The notes: generated by a model not told the origin, from the sequence alone. Shown: positions 42,639 to 53,902, numbered from the stretch's first letter. The stretch is DNA of 64,000 nt from Euphorbia lathyris (GCF_963576675.1 NC_088918.1:62141001-62205000), one strand, 5' to 3'. Translations and numbers: made by a program.

Positions 42639-45600
42639 GCTTGTATTCTTCATTATTTTTATCAATCAGAAATCAATATTTTTATGAACAAAAGTTCTTC
42701 TTTTCCTTTGGGAATTATTTTCAATCCGGGATTGAATTCTTTATTGTGAGTTTGAGAGACCGGGTCATCATTCTTGCAATATTATCTTGATCATGAACAA
42801 GTATTTTGGTAAGGTACTTGTGAATCGCCAAACACTCAGGTTCCAATTTAATTATTCGAAGGTGTAAGGTCAGATCTCCTTTCATTGTCTTTAATTCTTT
42901 GGGATTGGTTTGTTATCACCAATTTATGTTTGTTATTTGATTCTATTAATTCCTTAAGATAGATCGAGAAAACTTGTTGATTTGGTTATTATCTCTTTTT
43001 CATAACCAATATCACATCACAAGGGATTAAATATAATTCTTGAAGAAATTAATTTAATAGGTTGCATACGGCCAGAAGTAGTAAGGACCTAATGGATCAC
43101 ACATAAGACTTGGAACCAAAAGAGAGATGGATATGATTAATAGATGGAAGCCCAATTAAGCCCAGTAAGGCCCAAATACAAGGAGGGGGCCGAAATTTGT
43201 ATGTATTGGTAAGGGATTGATTTTATTCCATTAATCCTAATTTGATTAGGATTATGAATTAAATTAATTAAGAGATAATTTAATTAGGAGTTTTAATTAG
43301 ATTAATATTCTCCTATTATTATCTAATTAGGTTATTTATTATTATCCTAAATATATTAGATATATAGTGAGATAATAATTAGGAATCCTTTTCCGAATTG
43401 GATTCCTATTAAGTAACATATTCCTATCTAACTAGGGTTTAGATACAAGCTAATATATATACCCCTCCCTATAGTGAATTTCGAAAAAAAGCCCTAAGCC
43501 TCCCCACTTGTGATTTTCGAAATTGCTTAGAGAGAGAGAGAAAAGAATTCTATTCCCCAAGTTCGTGGACAAGAATTCATACGACATTCCATCGATTGAT
43601 TAATCTTATTCATCCCTCTTTCTCCTTGATCTTGTGTTGGTTAATTAGAGGCAATCTATTTTGGTTGCATCTCATAAGGGTTGATTTCATCTTAGCCTCA
43701 TCGTATTAAACTTTGTGGTTGGAATCTCGAAGAAGAATTGTGGGTGCTTCTTTAACAACGGTAGATTGTTCATCGAAAGGTATTCCTTCTTATCCCTCTT
43801 TATATGAAATAATGATTAACGGATTCTATGGTTAAAAGGAAATAGGCTAAATTTTTTATATTTCCGCTGCTTTACCTTAGCCCTAATTTCCTTCACAATG
43901 TCCTAATATCAAACCTGCTTTTGTGCGTCTCTCATGAAACCATGCTTGGAGGATTGTCCTTATATACTCAACCAACAATGTGATCGGTAGACGTCTACCA
44001 TCTCCCATTCTCGCGTTGAATGATTCTGATATGTTTGTCGTCATAATGTTATACCGACGTGCGCAAAAGTACGCACGTGTCCATTTCTCTCTTCGAGCTT
44101 CCTCTAGGTAGTCCGCTGCCCCCCGGACATATACTACGAAGTCTGGCGAATCTTTCCTGGAAATCAGAGGTCCTCCAGGCTTTTGCAACTTGCCAATATG
44201 CTATGTCTAACTTTTTCCCGCCCCCAAACTTAGCCTTCACATTCTGTTTCAAATGCTGAGCACAACTTCCATGTACCGCATTTGGATACACCATATTGAC
44301 TGCATAATCAATGCTCTTATTCCTATCTGATATTATAACGAGGTCTTCAACATCACCAATACATTCTTTCAACTTGGTGAAGAAATAAGCCCATGATTCA
44401 TTACATTCATTCGACCCAATTCCGAATGCAATTGGGTAAATTTGATTATTACCATCCTTTCCAACTGCAACATAAAGTACCCCGCCATATTTAACCTTTA
44501 AGTGTGTTCCATCTACGCATATAACGGGTCGAATATGTGCGTTAAAACCCCGGATCGACGCACCAATGGCCATGAAGAAGAATTTGAAATTATCTTCATC
44601 GTCAGTTTCAATATGTGTCACCGTACCTGGATTAACAAATTTCAGTGTCTCACAATAATCAGGTAACAACATGTACGATTCTTTAGGTGTACCACTCGTG
44701 CTATCTACCGCCCAACATCTTGCTCTCCAAGCTTGCATATAAGATAAGTTGATTGAAAACAATTTTTCAATCTCCCAAATGATGTGACTTGGACGGTACA
44801 CCCGATTCTCCATATCTAACTTCTCACTAAGTATGATACCTGCTACTCGTTTCCCCGCTTGCCTATGATGTGGCAATAGTTGTCCACCCCTATCACAAGT
44901 GTGACTGTCCATACTGTCAATTCTCCGGAGCATGAACATATCTGAACCGAGTATGACTCCACCTCTAGCCCGCCACTTGCATGTGTCAACATGCTTGCAT
45001 CGGACCTCAAACAAAGACTTAGTTGATCTGTGCACCTTCCATTCGAACATATTATCAATTGAATATCTCCCAAGTGCATCTTGCAGTTCTCGTTTGCTTT
45101 TGAACATATCATGCGCCTTCAACCCACCATCCCCCGAAGATTCTGTAGTTTTCATCGGAATGTCTACATCCTCTGGTACTTATGGAACAAACCGAAATGG
45201 ATCCGTTCTCCTTCTCATTCCTGCTTCATCATCAATCTCATGCAAACTTGGTTGAACATTATCAATCGATGGTTCTGAAATGTCTCTTTGGCGATCATCG
45301 TTATCATATACGTGATCATCATTGTCAAATCCATTGTATTCGTTATCATATCCATGGTCATCGTTATCACATCCATTACCGTATCCTTGATCATCCCCGT
45401 TCATTACATTATCATACCCACAATTGTGATCCAATGTAATACCGTCTAGCCCAACAGAAGATTGGGTATATGGATTCATGACATGTTTTGCCGGACCACG
45501 AGTCTCAATTGCTATGTTAGGTACACAATAACTTATTCTGGTTGCCTCTACGTCAGCAACATTTTGTGGCCATAATTCAGCAACAATTGGTCGTCTTACT

Positions 45601-46137
45601 TCTACAACAATTGGTCGTTTTACTTCCGCAACGTTTGGTCGCCGTACTTCAGCAACCATTGGTCGCCTTACTTCCGCAACACTTGTTCGAGAAGTCAGAG
45701 TCACATATAATGGCATCACATCGGGTTTATTCCATTTACAAAACTCAACGAAACCAGCAATATCACTGTCATCCACTATGTGTGCTAATCTTCCAAAACG
45801 TTTATTTGGACCGTATGTTGTGTGCATTGCCATTTGTATGTCAAAACAGGCTGCATCAACATTCAAGGAAGCGTGAATTCTATCTCTCAAAGTTTGATAG
45901 TCAGTTGGCGTTGAAAAATGGAGCACCTTCGATTGCCCACCAACGTATATCATAGTGTCCATGGGCCCCTCTTTTTTTCCATTCTCCATCCCACGAAAGC
46001 ATACACAGACAAATATTCGGGGTGGACATATTTCTGCATTATCATAAACACAGAAGTAAATTATATATTATTGTAACTAACGAAGAAAGCTAACGAAAAT
46101 TATATATTATTGGTATACACACTTCAAACATAAGATA

Positions 46138-46520
46138 TGTCGATACAACTTAAATATAGACACATATCGGCACATATCTACAATGTATTCTCGTGATAGA
46201 TGTCGATGGTGATCATGTATCGACTAATTTCGACGGAAGATCAAAAGACATTTTTCTAGAATGATCTGTTAAGCGGTGCCTTAAATGCATGTAATGATCA
46301 CTTTGACGTTCACTCTAAGCATTAAATACGTCGATATATGTCGATACAACATACGTTTCGACACCTATCGGCACATATCGACATATAACGGCACATATCT
46401 GCGAAGTATTGTCGTGATAGATGTCGATAGTGCTCATATATCGACATATATCGACGGAATATGAATAGACTTTTTTCTAGAATGATCTGTTAATGAGCAT
46501 TAAATGCATGTAATGATCAC
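46138..46520. repeat. array 3: ~190-bp imperfect duplication upstream of the transposase
   Basis: Two diverged copies (about 46138-46327 and 46328-46520) sharing GTCGATACAAC, CATATCGGCACATATC, GTGATAGATGTCGATAGTG and TTTTTCTAGAATGATCTGTTAA. Rich in TATCG(G/A)C motifs. It lies in the shared 5' region of the transposase and the small third gene. Confidence 0.8.
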
Positions 46521-46582
46521 TCTTATTCGCATATGAATATATAGTCTGTTGAGATTCCCCATGCATATTACAGTTCCTTCAT

Positions 46583-46592
46583 CTATAAATAG
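46583..46592 (+). promoter_or_regulatory. TATA box of the small MULE gene
   Basis: CTATAAATAG, 69 bp before the start codon at 46661, leaving a ~45-nt A/C/T-rich leader. Confidence 0.7.
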
Positions 46593-46660
46593 ACTCGTTG
46601 TCTGTTCATAGTTTATTATTCATTCTAGTAAACTCTTCAGCTCTCAAGTTTATCAAAAAA

Positions 46661-46972
46661 ATGGCAGCAACACCACCAGGATTACCACAGTCGCCACCAC
46701 CACCACCTCATCCTCTGCCCGAGTTCGAAGAACTCATGGCTGCTTTCATCCTTTCGTTCCGTGATGGAGACACGGACAAAATAGTGAGGTTCATGAGGGG
46801 CATGGCACACACCATGTCTTGGGCTGCAGAAGAAACGTCTGACCTTCTGAAGTCAGTCATGGGACAAAACAGGCGGCTGAGGAGGACAGTGAGGCGCCTC
46901 AAGAGGGACTTGGAGATACTATTAAAATCACCCCTGACGACTTCAAAAATGACATATTTTAAAAACTATTAA
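46661..46972 (+). CDS. small unknown protein, third gene of the MULE
   Basis: 103 codons from the ATG after AAAAAA; the open frame extends upstream only by non-coding leader past a good TATA box (46583). The N-terminus is proline-rich (PQSPPPPPHPLPEFEEL). The middle is acidic/amphipathic (FILSFRDGDTDKIVRFMRGM). The C-terminal part is strongly basic and helical (NRRLRRTVRRLKRDLEILL), like a short leucine-rich coiled coil that could bind nucleic acid or a partner. I recognise no family. It points away from the transposase, with array 3 between them, so it is probably part of the same element. It is intact, unlike its two neighbours. Confidence 0.65.
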   Translation: MAATPPGLPQSPPPPPHPLPEFEELMAAFILSFRDGDTDKIVRFMRGMAHTMSWAAEETSDLLKSVMGQNRRLRRTVRRLKRDLEILLKSPLTTSKMTYFKNY

Positions 46973-48629
46973 TATTCTAAGCAACTTTAATTCTTCAACT
47001 TTTTTATTTCGAGATTATTTAGATGATATTTGGTAAAGAGAGAGAAAGTTAATGTTTAGAAAGAGAAAGTTCCAAAAAAGATGATTTTCTAAAATCGAAA
47101 ATGTAGTTCCATAGAAAATATGGCATTGAACAACTTTAATTCTTGAAAATTTTCATTTTCAGGTCGTTAAAGATAGTTTTAATAGCATTATTAAAAGTGT
47201 GAAACTTCAATCCTCGTTTTAACAAAAATTAAATCATAGTTCTTTATCTGAAAATTAGTGAAACCACAAGGGTTTTATTTCAACCTTACCCTAATTTATA
47301 TTTGTAGTGGATGATAATAGACCATACAACTATATAATTTAGGCCGACCATTCATAATTGCCGAATAAATCGTCGGTTGTGCCTTTTCAGGCCGCTCAAT
47401 ACGACAACCTAAAACGACAGTTTCTCCTGAGATGGAACAATCACCGATTAGTTCAGATACATACAGTGCCTGCTTTCTGGGTGCTGTCGCTGACGTGGCA
47501 TCCTTATAAGAAAAAAAGAACATATGGAATTTGCTGCCTCACAACTAAATGTGGTCTGTTGTCTCTATATATTTTGTTTCATCTTGATTTCTGGATGCTC
47601 TCAGTTTGATCCTTTTAAATACATTCATGGAGATCGGAGAGGCTTGCTTAAAGCTTCCATGTACATCAGGACCTGAACTTCAACTAATTAGCTATCTATG
47701 CGAAATATAATCAATTGATCACTTGGTTGCATAAAAATAAGTTAAAATGCAAAATATGTATTATATGCAGTAAAACAACCAAGATCAGGATAATGTGGTT
47801 GTAATATTAGAGAGGCAAGTTTTATAGTTGAATGAGTAATAACTTGTTTTATAATTTATTCTTGAATTATATAATAACATTTAAGACGCGTGCAATATAT
47901 CTTCCACATTTAACTTACTTTTTTACAATCGAGTGATTAACTGATTATGATTTATGAAAGTTTTAGAGGTTAATTGAACATTTTATACAATGGTGACTAA
48001 AACACTAGATGATGAAGGAGACAAACTTTGTCTCCGGAAAAACACCTACCGGATTGAAAGCTAAATTATTTTTTGATGTGAACCTAAAATATACCAGATT
48101 GGAAATAATAATAAAAAATATATATATATATTGGCATGGAGACATGGGTCACATAGGCGCCATTAATTATTGAATTGATTTATATTAATAGGAGGAAACT
48201 AATAATAACACTAGTAAGCACTGGAAATGTTTAGAATATTTGTGTAGCATTTCTTATCAATTATGATTAGTTCGACTATTTATTTAAAATAAACTTTATT
48301 ATATTTTCTCTTGTTTTAAAAATGTAAAGCTAAATTAAGAACATATAATATATATTGTGGAGTATATAGAGTTAAATAAATTGCTGTGAATAATAATATA
48401 AAAGTAAGAATATTAATGTTTTATAGTAAATAACGAAGAGTAAAGCCAAATGAAGAGGACATCTGAAATAACAAGAACAAAAAGAAAATAAACATGTTCC
48501 TCGATTCATGTCATTCTGGCTTATACAATATAAGAAAAGAATCGAGTAGGAAGAAAAGCAAAAGAGAACCTTCAGAAAAAACAAACATTAAATAGAGAAT
48601 TTAGAAAATCTGTAAACTGTGCAACCAAA
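46973..48629. other. intergenic stretch
   Basis: AT-rich, with a MITE-like pair of phrases (GCAACTTTAATTCTTCAA at 46981 and CAACTTTAATTCTTGAAAAT at 47129). A minus-strand open frame at 47296-47523 has no family I recognise. It includes the promoter region of the dehydrogenase gene, without a convincing TATA box. Confidence 0.5.
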
Positions 48630-51600
48630 ATGACAGACGACAAAAGATGGTCTCTGAGAGGGATGAATGCTCTTGTCACTGGTGGAACTAGAGGCATTGG
48701 GTTGTTGTTATTACTCTTTCCTTAGTTTATACATGATCTTAATTGGTTATTACATGTTTTAATTAATTTGTTAATTTTGTCTGTGAATCAGATATGCAAT
48801 AGTAGAAGAACTAGCCGGATTTGGAGCAACTGTTCATATATGCTCAAGAAATGACAAAGATATCAAAGAGAGGGTCAAAGAGTGGGAGTTTAAAGGCTTT
48901 AAAGTTAGTGGTTCTGTCTGTGATCTCGCCATTAGAGAACAGAGGGAGAAGCTTATTTCTACTGTCTCTTCTGCTTTTGATGGAAACCTCAATATCCTTG
49001 TAAGTTCCCACAAACCAAACATAAACTTCAACTTATTGAGTTTTACGGCTTTAAAAACGTTTTCATGTGCATTAGAAATCCGTCTTTTATATATACATAT
49101 TAATCGCTTCCTCTTCATTTTCAACTCTAGATTCTGATAGCGTCATCTTTTAATCTTGTTCAAGCTTTCCATCCCAACACCACCCTAGACCGAACGGGCT
49201 CTATCAATATGTTATTAACAGATTCGTCTAGGACTCCAAAATTAAGGGCATCCAGATATTTTTAATGCAATTAATATTTGTGTTTTTTTTTATTCGGTTG
49301 AACAGTTTCATCAAAATTAAGGCCCCATCGAAAATCATTCCATTAAACAGTTTTAAACTCTTTTCACCAAATTCATTTTAAACCAACACAGAGATTATTA
49401 CAGTCTATAATAAATGGTCACAGTTTCTGATTTTAGGATAGAATAAGGATTCAATTGATGATTTTTATTTAGTCCAGAGACCTAATGGATGATTTTGATA
49501 GTTTAGGATTCTAATTGACTTTGAAACTTTAGTTTAAAGACCCAAATGAATGAAATGCCTAATTTATAATATCAACCCTTTAAATATACATTCTTGTTCA
49601 AACACCATATAATTGTTGATTTTTTTTAAACGTGTGATATTCATGTTCTTTTGGAGTAGATTCTCAAAAATGAGAAAATACGTTAGAAATATTAATTCAA
49701 AATACAACACACAAACAGAAACATAATAATAATTTCTTAAACTTGATTTGAGATCTGATCAAATTAGTTTCCTAAGAAATTGTTTGGATGATGATATTTA
49801 ATGGTAAATGAGGTTAAGTTTAATTAAGTAACTTTGTTTGTTTTGAGGTGTAATCGAAAAGCATAGTGATTAATATGTGAGGGTGAATTTTGGATAATTT
49901 TCCTTACATTCCAATTTAGAGGGAATAATGGTACATATTTTTTCTTCTAAAATTAGCCTTTGTCTTTCATTTTATTTATACAAATGAAAACATATAAGAG
50001 CAATTTTATATATAATTACATTATTAAATCATCGCTCCATTCGAAAAAAATGGAGAAACAAACATTACTAAATCATCACTTAACTTACCTTCCATTCAAA
50101 CACAACATCAAGTTATTTCATACACTTCACTTATTTTACCTTACATTACCTTATTTTAATAACACTCCATCCAAACAAGACTGAATCGTAAAATACAACA
50201 GAAGCGTGATTCAAAACTAAACATATTTGTTGAATTATCACCAGAAACCAATAAATAAGAAAAACAAATAGAAACAAATTTTGACGGAGCATCACGCTTC
50301 AATATCCATCTCATCTAATACCACCACCTTTGTGCTTCTTCTTCTGAATTGCCATCTAATTGTAGATTCACGGAAGGCAACGTACTAAGCAAATTGAAAA
50401 GACGTGTTGCGTTTTCCCTATCCACAGTTGAAGGTCGAATATTAGGATGTTCGGACCCCGCTAAATTTACAGGTTTCGGTTGAACAACTCCTAGTTTTCG
50501 AGTTCATGAATTCTCGCGCACGCTCCATCACAAACCAACCATAAACCTTTTCACGGCACAAAGGACAAGTCAGCATATGCTTTGATTCGTCCTCCGGGGT
50601 ATCATTTTGCCCACCTAGGATTCCTGGCATGATAAATCTTGATGGAGATGGCGCAGGTGACTTGCAGTACTTGTCAAGACAATTCGAATGGTGCGAGCTC
50701 GTGTTGCACATAAACGGCCTACAACCATTGTCATAGGAAGTACACTTCAACATGACAGCATTATGAGGATGTTCTATACAAACTGGACATCTAGCTTCCT
50801 CCCATTGCTTGATATCTTCTCGTGATCCAATCATGTCTTTTATTTGTTGGTCACACTATTTTGAATGAGGAAAAAAAATCACTTTTATAGGTAGAATTTC
50901 GAAACGTTAATTAATTCATTTAATGAAGAATTAATTTTATTGAATTAATTTATATTAATTTTAATTAGAACTAATGTAACTACTAAACCGTTTTACAAGT
51001 TAATTTTCTAGTAGTAATTATTAGGGTAAATTACATATGTGGTGTACAACATTTGTCCTATTTCATAATTTGGTGTAAAACCTTCAATTTTGCACACATA
51101 ATTATACAATTTTTTGGTGACTTCCTACTAAAGTGTACAACCGGTAATTGTGACCGGTCAACAAGCCACGATAGCAATTTGACCTCACTAAAATTCAAAA
51201 GTTGATTGGTCAACGCAAAGTCAACACGCCACGTCAGCTATTTTGACTTTTAGGGAGGTCAAATTGGTGACATGACGCGTTGATTTCGCATTGACCGGTC
51301 ACAATTATCGGTTGTATACTTTAATGGGTTGGACAGTTTTATATGCAAAATTGAAGAAATATGAAAATGTTGTATATCACGTATGTAATTTACCCACCAT
51401 TATTACAAGTAGTTCACTTTGAACTTTAATTCATCATTCACTATTTATCCATTTTAAACTTATAATATCTCCAACGAAAAGATCTTCCAAAGTATAATAC
51501 AAAAACACTTTACTTAGAGGGTGTTTGTTTTAGCTTTTCGGAGGAGCGTTTAGCGTTTCACTCCAAACCGTAGAAAAGATAGCGTTTGGTTAGGTTTATA

Positions 51601-53902
51601 TAACCGCAACATTTAGCATTTTTTCTGGAATCTGCAGCGTTTTGAAGCGTTTCACGAAAAGCTCCTATTTGGAGCTTTTCATAAACAACTGTTTGTAGTT
51701 ATTTGTTATTGACAAAATTATCCTTTTTATTTCCACAAAATATGTTTATTTTTTAACATTGTTTATATTTCTACAACATTTGTTGCGTTTAATAAATTTT
51801 TTATTTTTTTATATAGATTATTTTTATTAATTTGTGTATCACATTTTTTTATTTTATAACAGGATAAGGTGCAAAAATACCCTTAACATTTATAGCTAGG
51901 AGTAATTTTACCTTTAACGTCTAAAATGGTGCAATTATACTCCTAATGTTGGCAGCCAAAATCAATTTTACCCCTAACATTGATAAATTGGGTCAATTTG
52001 AGAAATAATAATTGAACTTTTTATACAAGCTGAGGGAGCTATCGGGATACTTTGAAAGTTCATGAAGTTCATGGGGCAAATGATGTATTAAGCCAAAAAA
52101 ACTAAAATATCTATGTTTTCTAATAATATTTGAAATCGACCCAACTTGCCAATGTTAGGGGTAAAATTACTCTTAGCTGCCAGCGTTATGGGTAAAATTG
52201 CATCATTTTAGACGTTAAGAGTAAAATTATTCCTAATTGTAAACATTATGGACATTTTTTCACATTTTCCCTTTTATAATTTCATCGTTGATTAATTTAA
52301 AACATGTCCATTTTAGACATTTTAAATCCGAACAACTGCAATTCAATATAATTTTACCAAACACTAGTAATTAAACAGCTAACAGCTTACTGCAACTACA
52401 AACAGCTAACGGCTTACTGCAACTGAAACAGCTAACAGCAACCGCAACAGCTATTAGCTAACAACTGAACCAAACGGGCCCTTATTATTCAAAACTATAT
52501 CTATCCATTTAATATTTAAAGTTGAAGTTGACAAAGTTGACAAATAATAAAAAAAGTTAACTAGTTTTTGTGTTGAATTAGGTGAATAATGCAGCAATAA
52601 TAAGGTTCAAAAAATGTGAAGATTGTACAGAAGAAGAATACTCAAGTATAATGAGTACAAATCTTGAGGGTCCATACCATCTTTGTCAACTTGCATATCC
52701 GATGTTGAAAGCTTCAGGAAACGGAAGTATTATATTTATATCATCAGTTGCTGGGATAGTTTCATTACCTATGTTATCTGTATATGCTGCGGCCAAAGGT
52801 ATGCTATATAATTAATTTGTCTTCATATATGGTGGAATCTCATACTTTATGCTTCTCATTTAAACCGTAAATTAAGGATTAGATTTTGCATAGGTGTGGA
52901 TTGAGCTGGACTAGGACAGCATAAATAGGTGTCAAACTCAGTTAGATCCGGCCCAAGCCAAGCCAAGCCTGGCCTGGCCCAGTCCAGCCCACTTGGACCC
53001 AATGATAAGAAATGGAAAAATTTTAGAATACTCTATTACATATTATTTTTCTTTTGCACCAATCATCTTCTATTAATTTATATGTAAAACTATGTTGATT
53101 AGTTGAGTTTATTATTCATAGAATAAACTAAAATTTCTTGCAACGAATCATCTTCCGTTAAATAGTATACAAAACTATTTTGATTGGTGAATATAAGTAC
53201 ATTAAAATTTGTCTATAGAAAGGAAAAAAGTATACAGTTATAGGATTGATACCACACGGAGTAAAAAACTTCAAAGAGTGTAACTCAATTATATATATCT
53301 CATCTAAGATTTTCTAAGGTAAGATTTTTAAATATCAACTAAGGTCCTGTTTTTTTTTTTTGTGTCACTTAATTTCAGTTCAGTAGTATTTAATTTCAGT
53401 TTAGTAGAATTCAGTTTACTTAATTTCAGTGAAAAAGAAAAGGATCTAACACTTGCATCTCAGTAATTATAAACCACACTTTTTTTCTTTTTTTTTATAT
53501 ATATGTATGTTTGTGCAGGAGCCATCAACCAATTGACAAAGAACTTGGGGTGTGAATGGGCAAAAGACAAGATTCGCACAAACACAGTGGCACCAGGGGG
53601 AACCAGAACCACCATTTCTCACAACACCAAACCTGTATGTGTGATTATATTGCTTTCAATTATTAATGATTTTGCAAAAATTAAGTTGTATAATTTTAAT
53701 TATATTTGATCAGGATCCGGCTATGTTGAAAGCATATAAGGGGCAATCAGCTCAACTGCCGATATGCCGTATGGCTGAGCCCGAGGAGGTTTCATCATTA
53801 GTTGCATTCCTTTGCCTACCTGCTGCTTCTTACATTAATGGTCAAGTTATTTGTGTTGACGGCGGTTTTACTGTTAATGGTCTTCTACCCTTTTCTGATT
53901 GA
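48630..53902 (+). CDS. tropinone-reductase-like short-chain dehydrogenase
   Basis: Five exons: 48630-48700, 48792-48999, 52582-52798, 53519-53634, 53714-53902; all introns are GT-AG and in phase, giving 266 residues, normal for the family. NAD(P)-binding TGGTRGIG at 17-24, then NNAA at 95-98 (usually NNAG), catalytic Asn120 (MSTNLEG), Ser148, Tyr161 and Lys165 (YAAAK). The conserved C-terminal [17 protein letters not shown] is present. The family reduces small ketones with NADPH; true tropinone reduction is one specialised case, so the substrate here is unknown. The region after VAP ([10 protein letters not shown]) lacks the usual WFI.TPL sequence and is shorter, so substrate choice probably differs. 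The 3.6-kb second intron is filled by MITEs and an antisense gene relic. Confidence 0.9.
50315..50834 (-). pseudogene. DUF1644 zinc-binding protein relic in the dehydrogenase intron
   Basis: Starts at ATG 50834 ([15 protein letters not shown]). The DUF1644 signature is clear: [63 protein letters not shown]. After KFSG the frame changes and the ELRKH-like segment is missing; a second frame continues with [15 protein letters not shown] down to a TAG at 50315. So the protein is broken by a deletion plus frameshift near 50455. It has no introns, lies antisense in intron 2 of the dehydrogenase, and may be a retrocopy. DUF1644 genes in rice respond to stress; the function here is unknown. Confidence 0.8.
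51024..51395. mobile_element. MITE in intron 2
   Basis: GGGTAAATTACATATGTGGT at the left and its inverse ACGTATGTAATTTACCC at the right; internal arms share GACCGGTCA-type inverted sequence. ATTATTA occurs on both sides, a possible target duplication. No coding capacity. Confidence 0.7.
51517..52482. mobile_element. hAT-like MITE, itself carrying another MITE
   Basis: AGAGGGTGTTTGTTTTAGC at the left and CTGAACCAAACGGGCCCTT at the right form an imperfect terminal inverted repeat typical of hAT-type MITEs. The interior is split by 51860-52271. Confidence 0.55.
51860..52271. mobile_element. MITE related to 2488-3055, nested
   Basis: Left GGATAAGGTGCAAAAATACC, right end CACATTTTCCC. TTTTATAA flanks both sides (51852-51859, 52272-52279), an 8-bp target duplication. 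52010-52095 inside it is the inverse of 4571-4670, a third MITE fragment. Confidence 0.75.

Larger units (their letters stand above)
42097..43019 (+). mobile_element. 923-bp solo LTR of a gypsy-type element
   Basis: Begins TGATGTGATAT and ends ATATCACATCA (TG...CA), flanked by CAAGG on both sides (42092-42096, 43020-43024), a 5-bp duplication. A TATATAAAGG promoter box lies near 42630. LTR-LTR recombination would have removed the internal part. LTR1 of the host shows the unoccupied site (GCAATGGATT). Confidence 0.85.
33482..43895 (+). mobile_element. nearly intact Ty1/copia retrotransposon
   Basis: LTR1 33482-35352, tRNA-iMet primer-binding site, 1.8-kb leader, gag, pol, purine tract AAGTGGGAG before LTR2 at 41101-43895. 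LTR2 carries a 923-bp solo LTR; without it the LTRs have nearly equal length. By eye about 19 single-base differences occur in the first ~1 kb of LTR, roughly 2%, so it is fairly young. It lies within the MULE transposase. Confidence 0.93.
41101..43895 (+). repeat. copia LTR2, with a nested solo LTR
   Basis: TGTTGGGGTT to CCTTCA. Interrupted at 42096/43020; outside the insertion it matches LTR1 throughout. Confidence 0.92.
32846..45989 (-). pseudogene. MURA-type (MULE) transposase, split by a copia element
   Basis: Reads right to left from the ATG at 45989. 45989-45180: PB1-like N-terminal region, then a run of VAEVRRP repeats and an Asp/Asn/Tyr-rich linker. 45179-44050: MuDR DNA-binding region (MFKSKRELQDALGRY), then the MULE catalytic domain with VICVDGTH and LVIISDRN supplying two catalytic Asp. 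A further part continues at 44120-43900 (NIMTTNISESFNARM). After the copia insertion (33482-43895) come the SWIM finger (CTCTKWQLSQFPCRHVC, 33400-33137) and a C-terminal zinc knuckle (CTRCEHTGHNRANC). Lesions: TAA at 45180, an extra C in the run at 44119-44124, TGA at 33137. A probable intron acceptor lies near 33420. Confidence 0.88.
28398..46972. mobile_element. three-gene Mutator-like element (VANDAL/Kaonashi-like)
   Basis: Coding part of one Mutator-like element: a DUF1985/Ulp1 gene (+, 28398-32433), a MURA-type transposase (-, 45989-32846) and a small third gene (+, 46661-46972), with three related repeat arrays in the non-coding parts. A copia element (33482-43895) sits in the transposase. 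No terminal inverted repeats were found. VANDAL and Kaonashi elements of plants commonly lack them and commonly carry Ulp1-like genes. Outer borders are unknown, so the coordinates span only the genes. Confidence 0.75.

Noticed and set aside
47296..47523. Minus-strand open frame of 75 codons
   Set aside because: No recognisable domain, no promoter or splice support.
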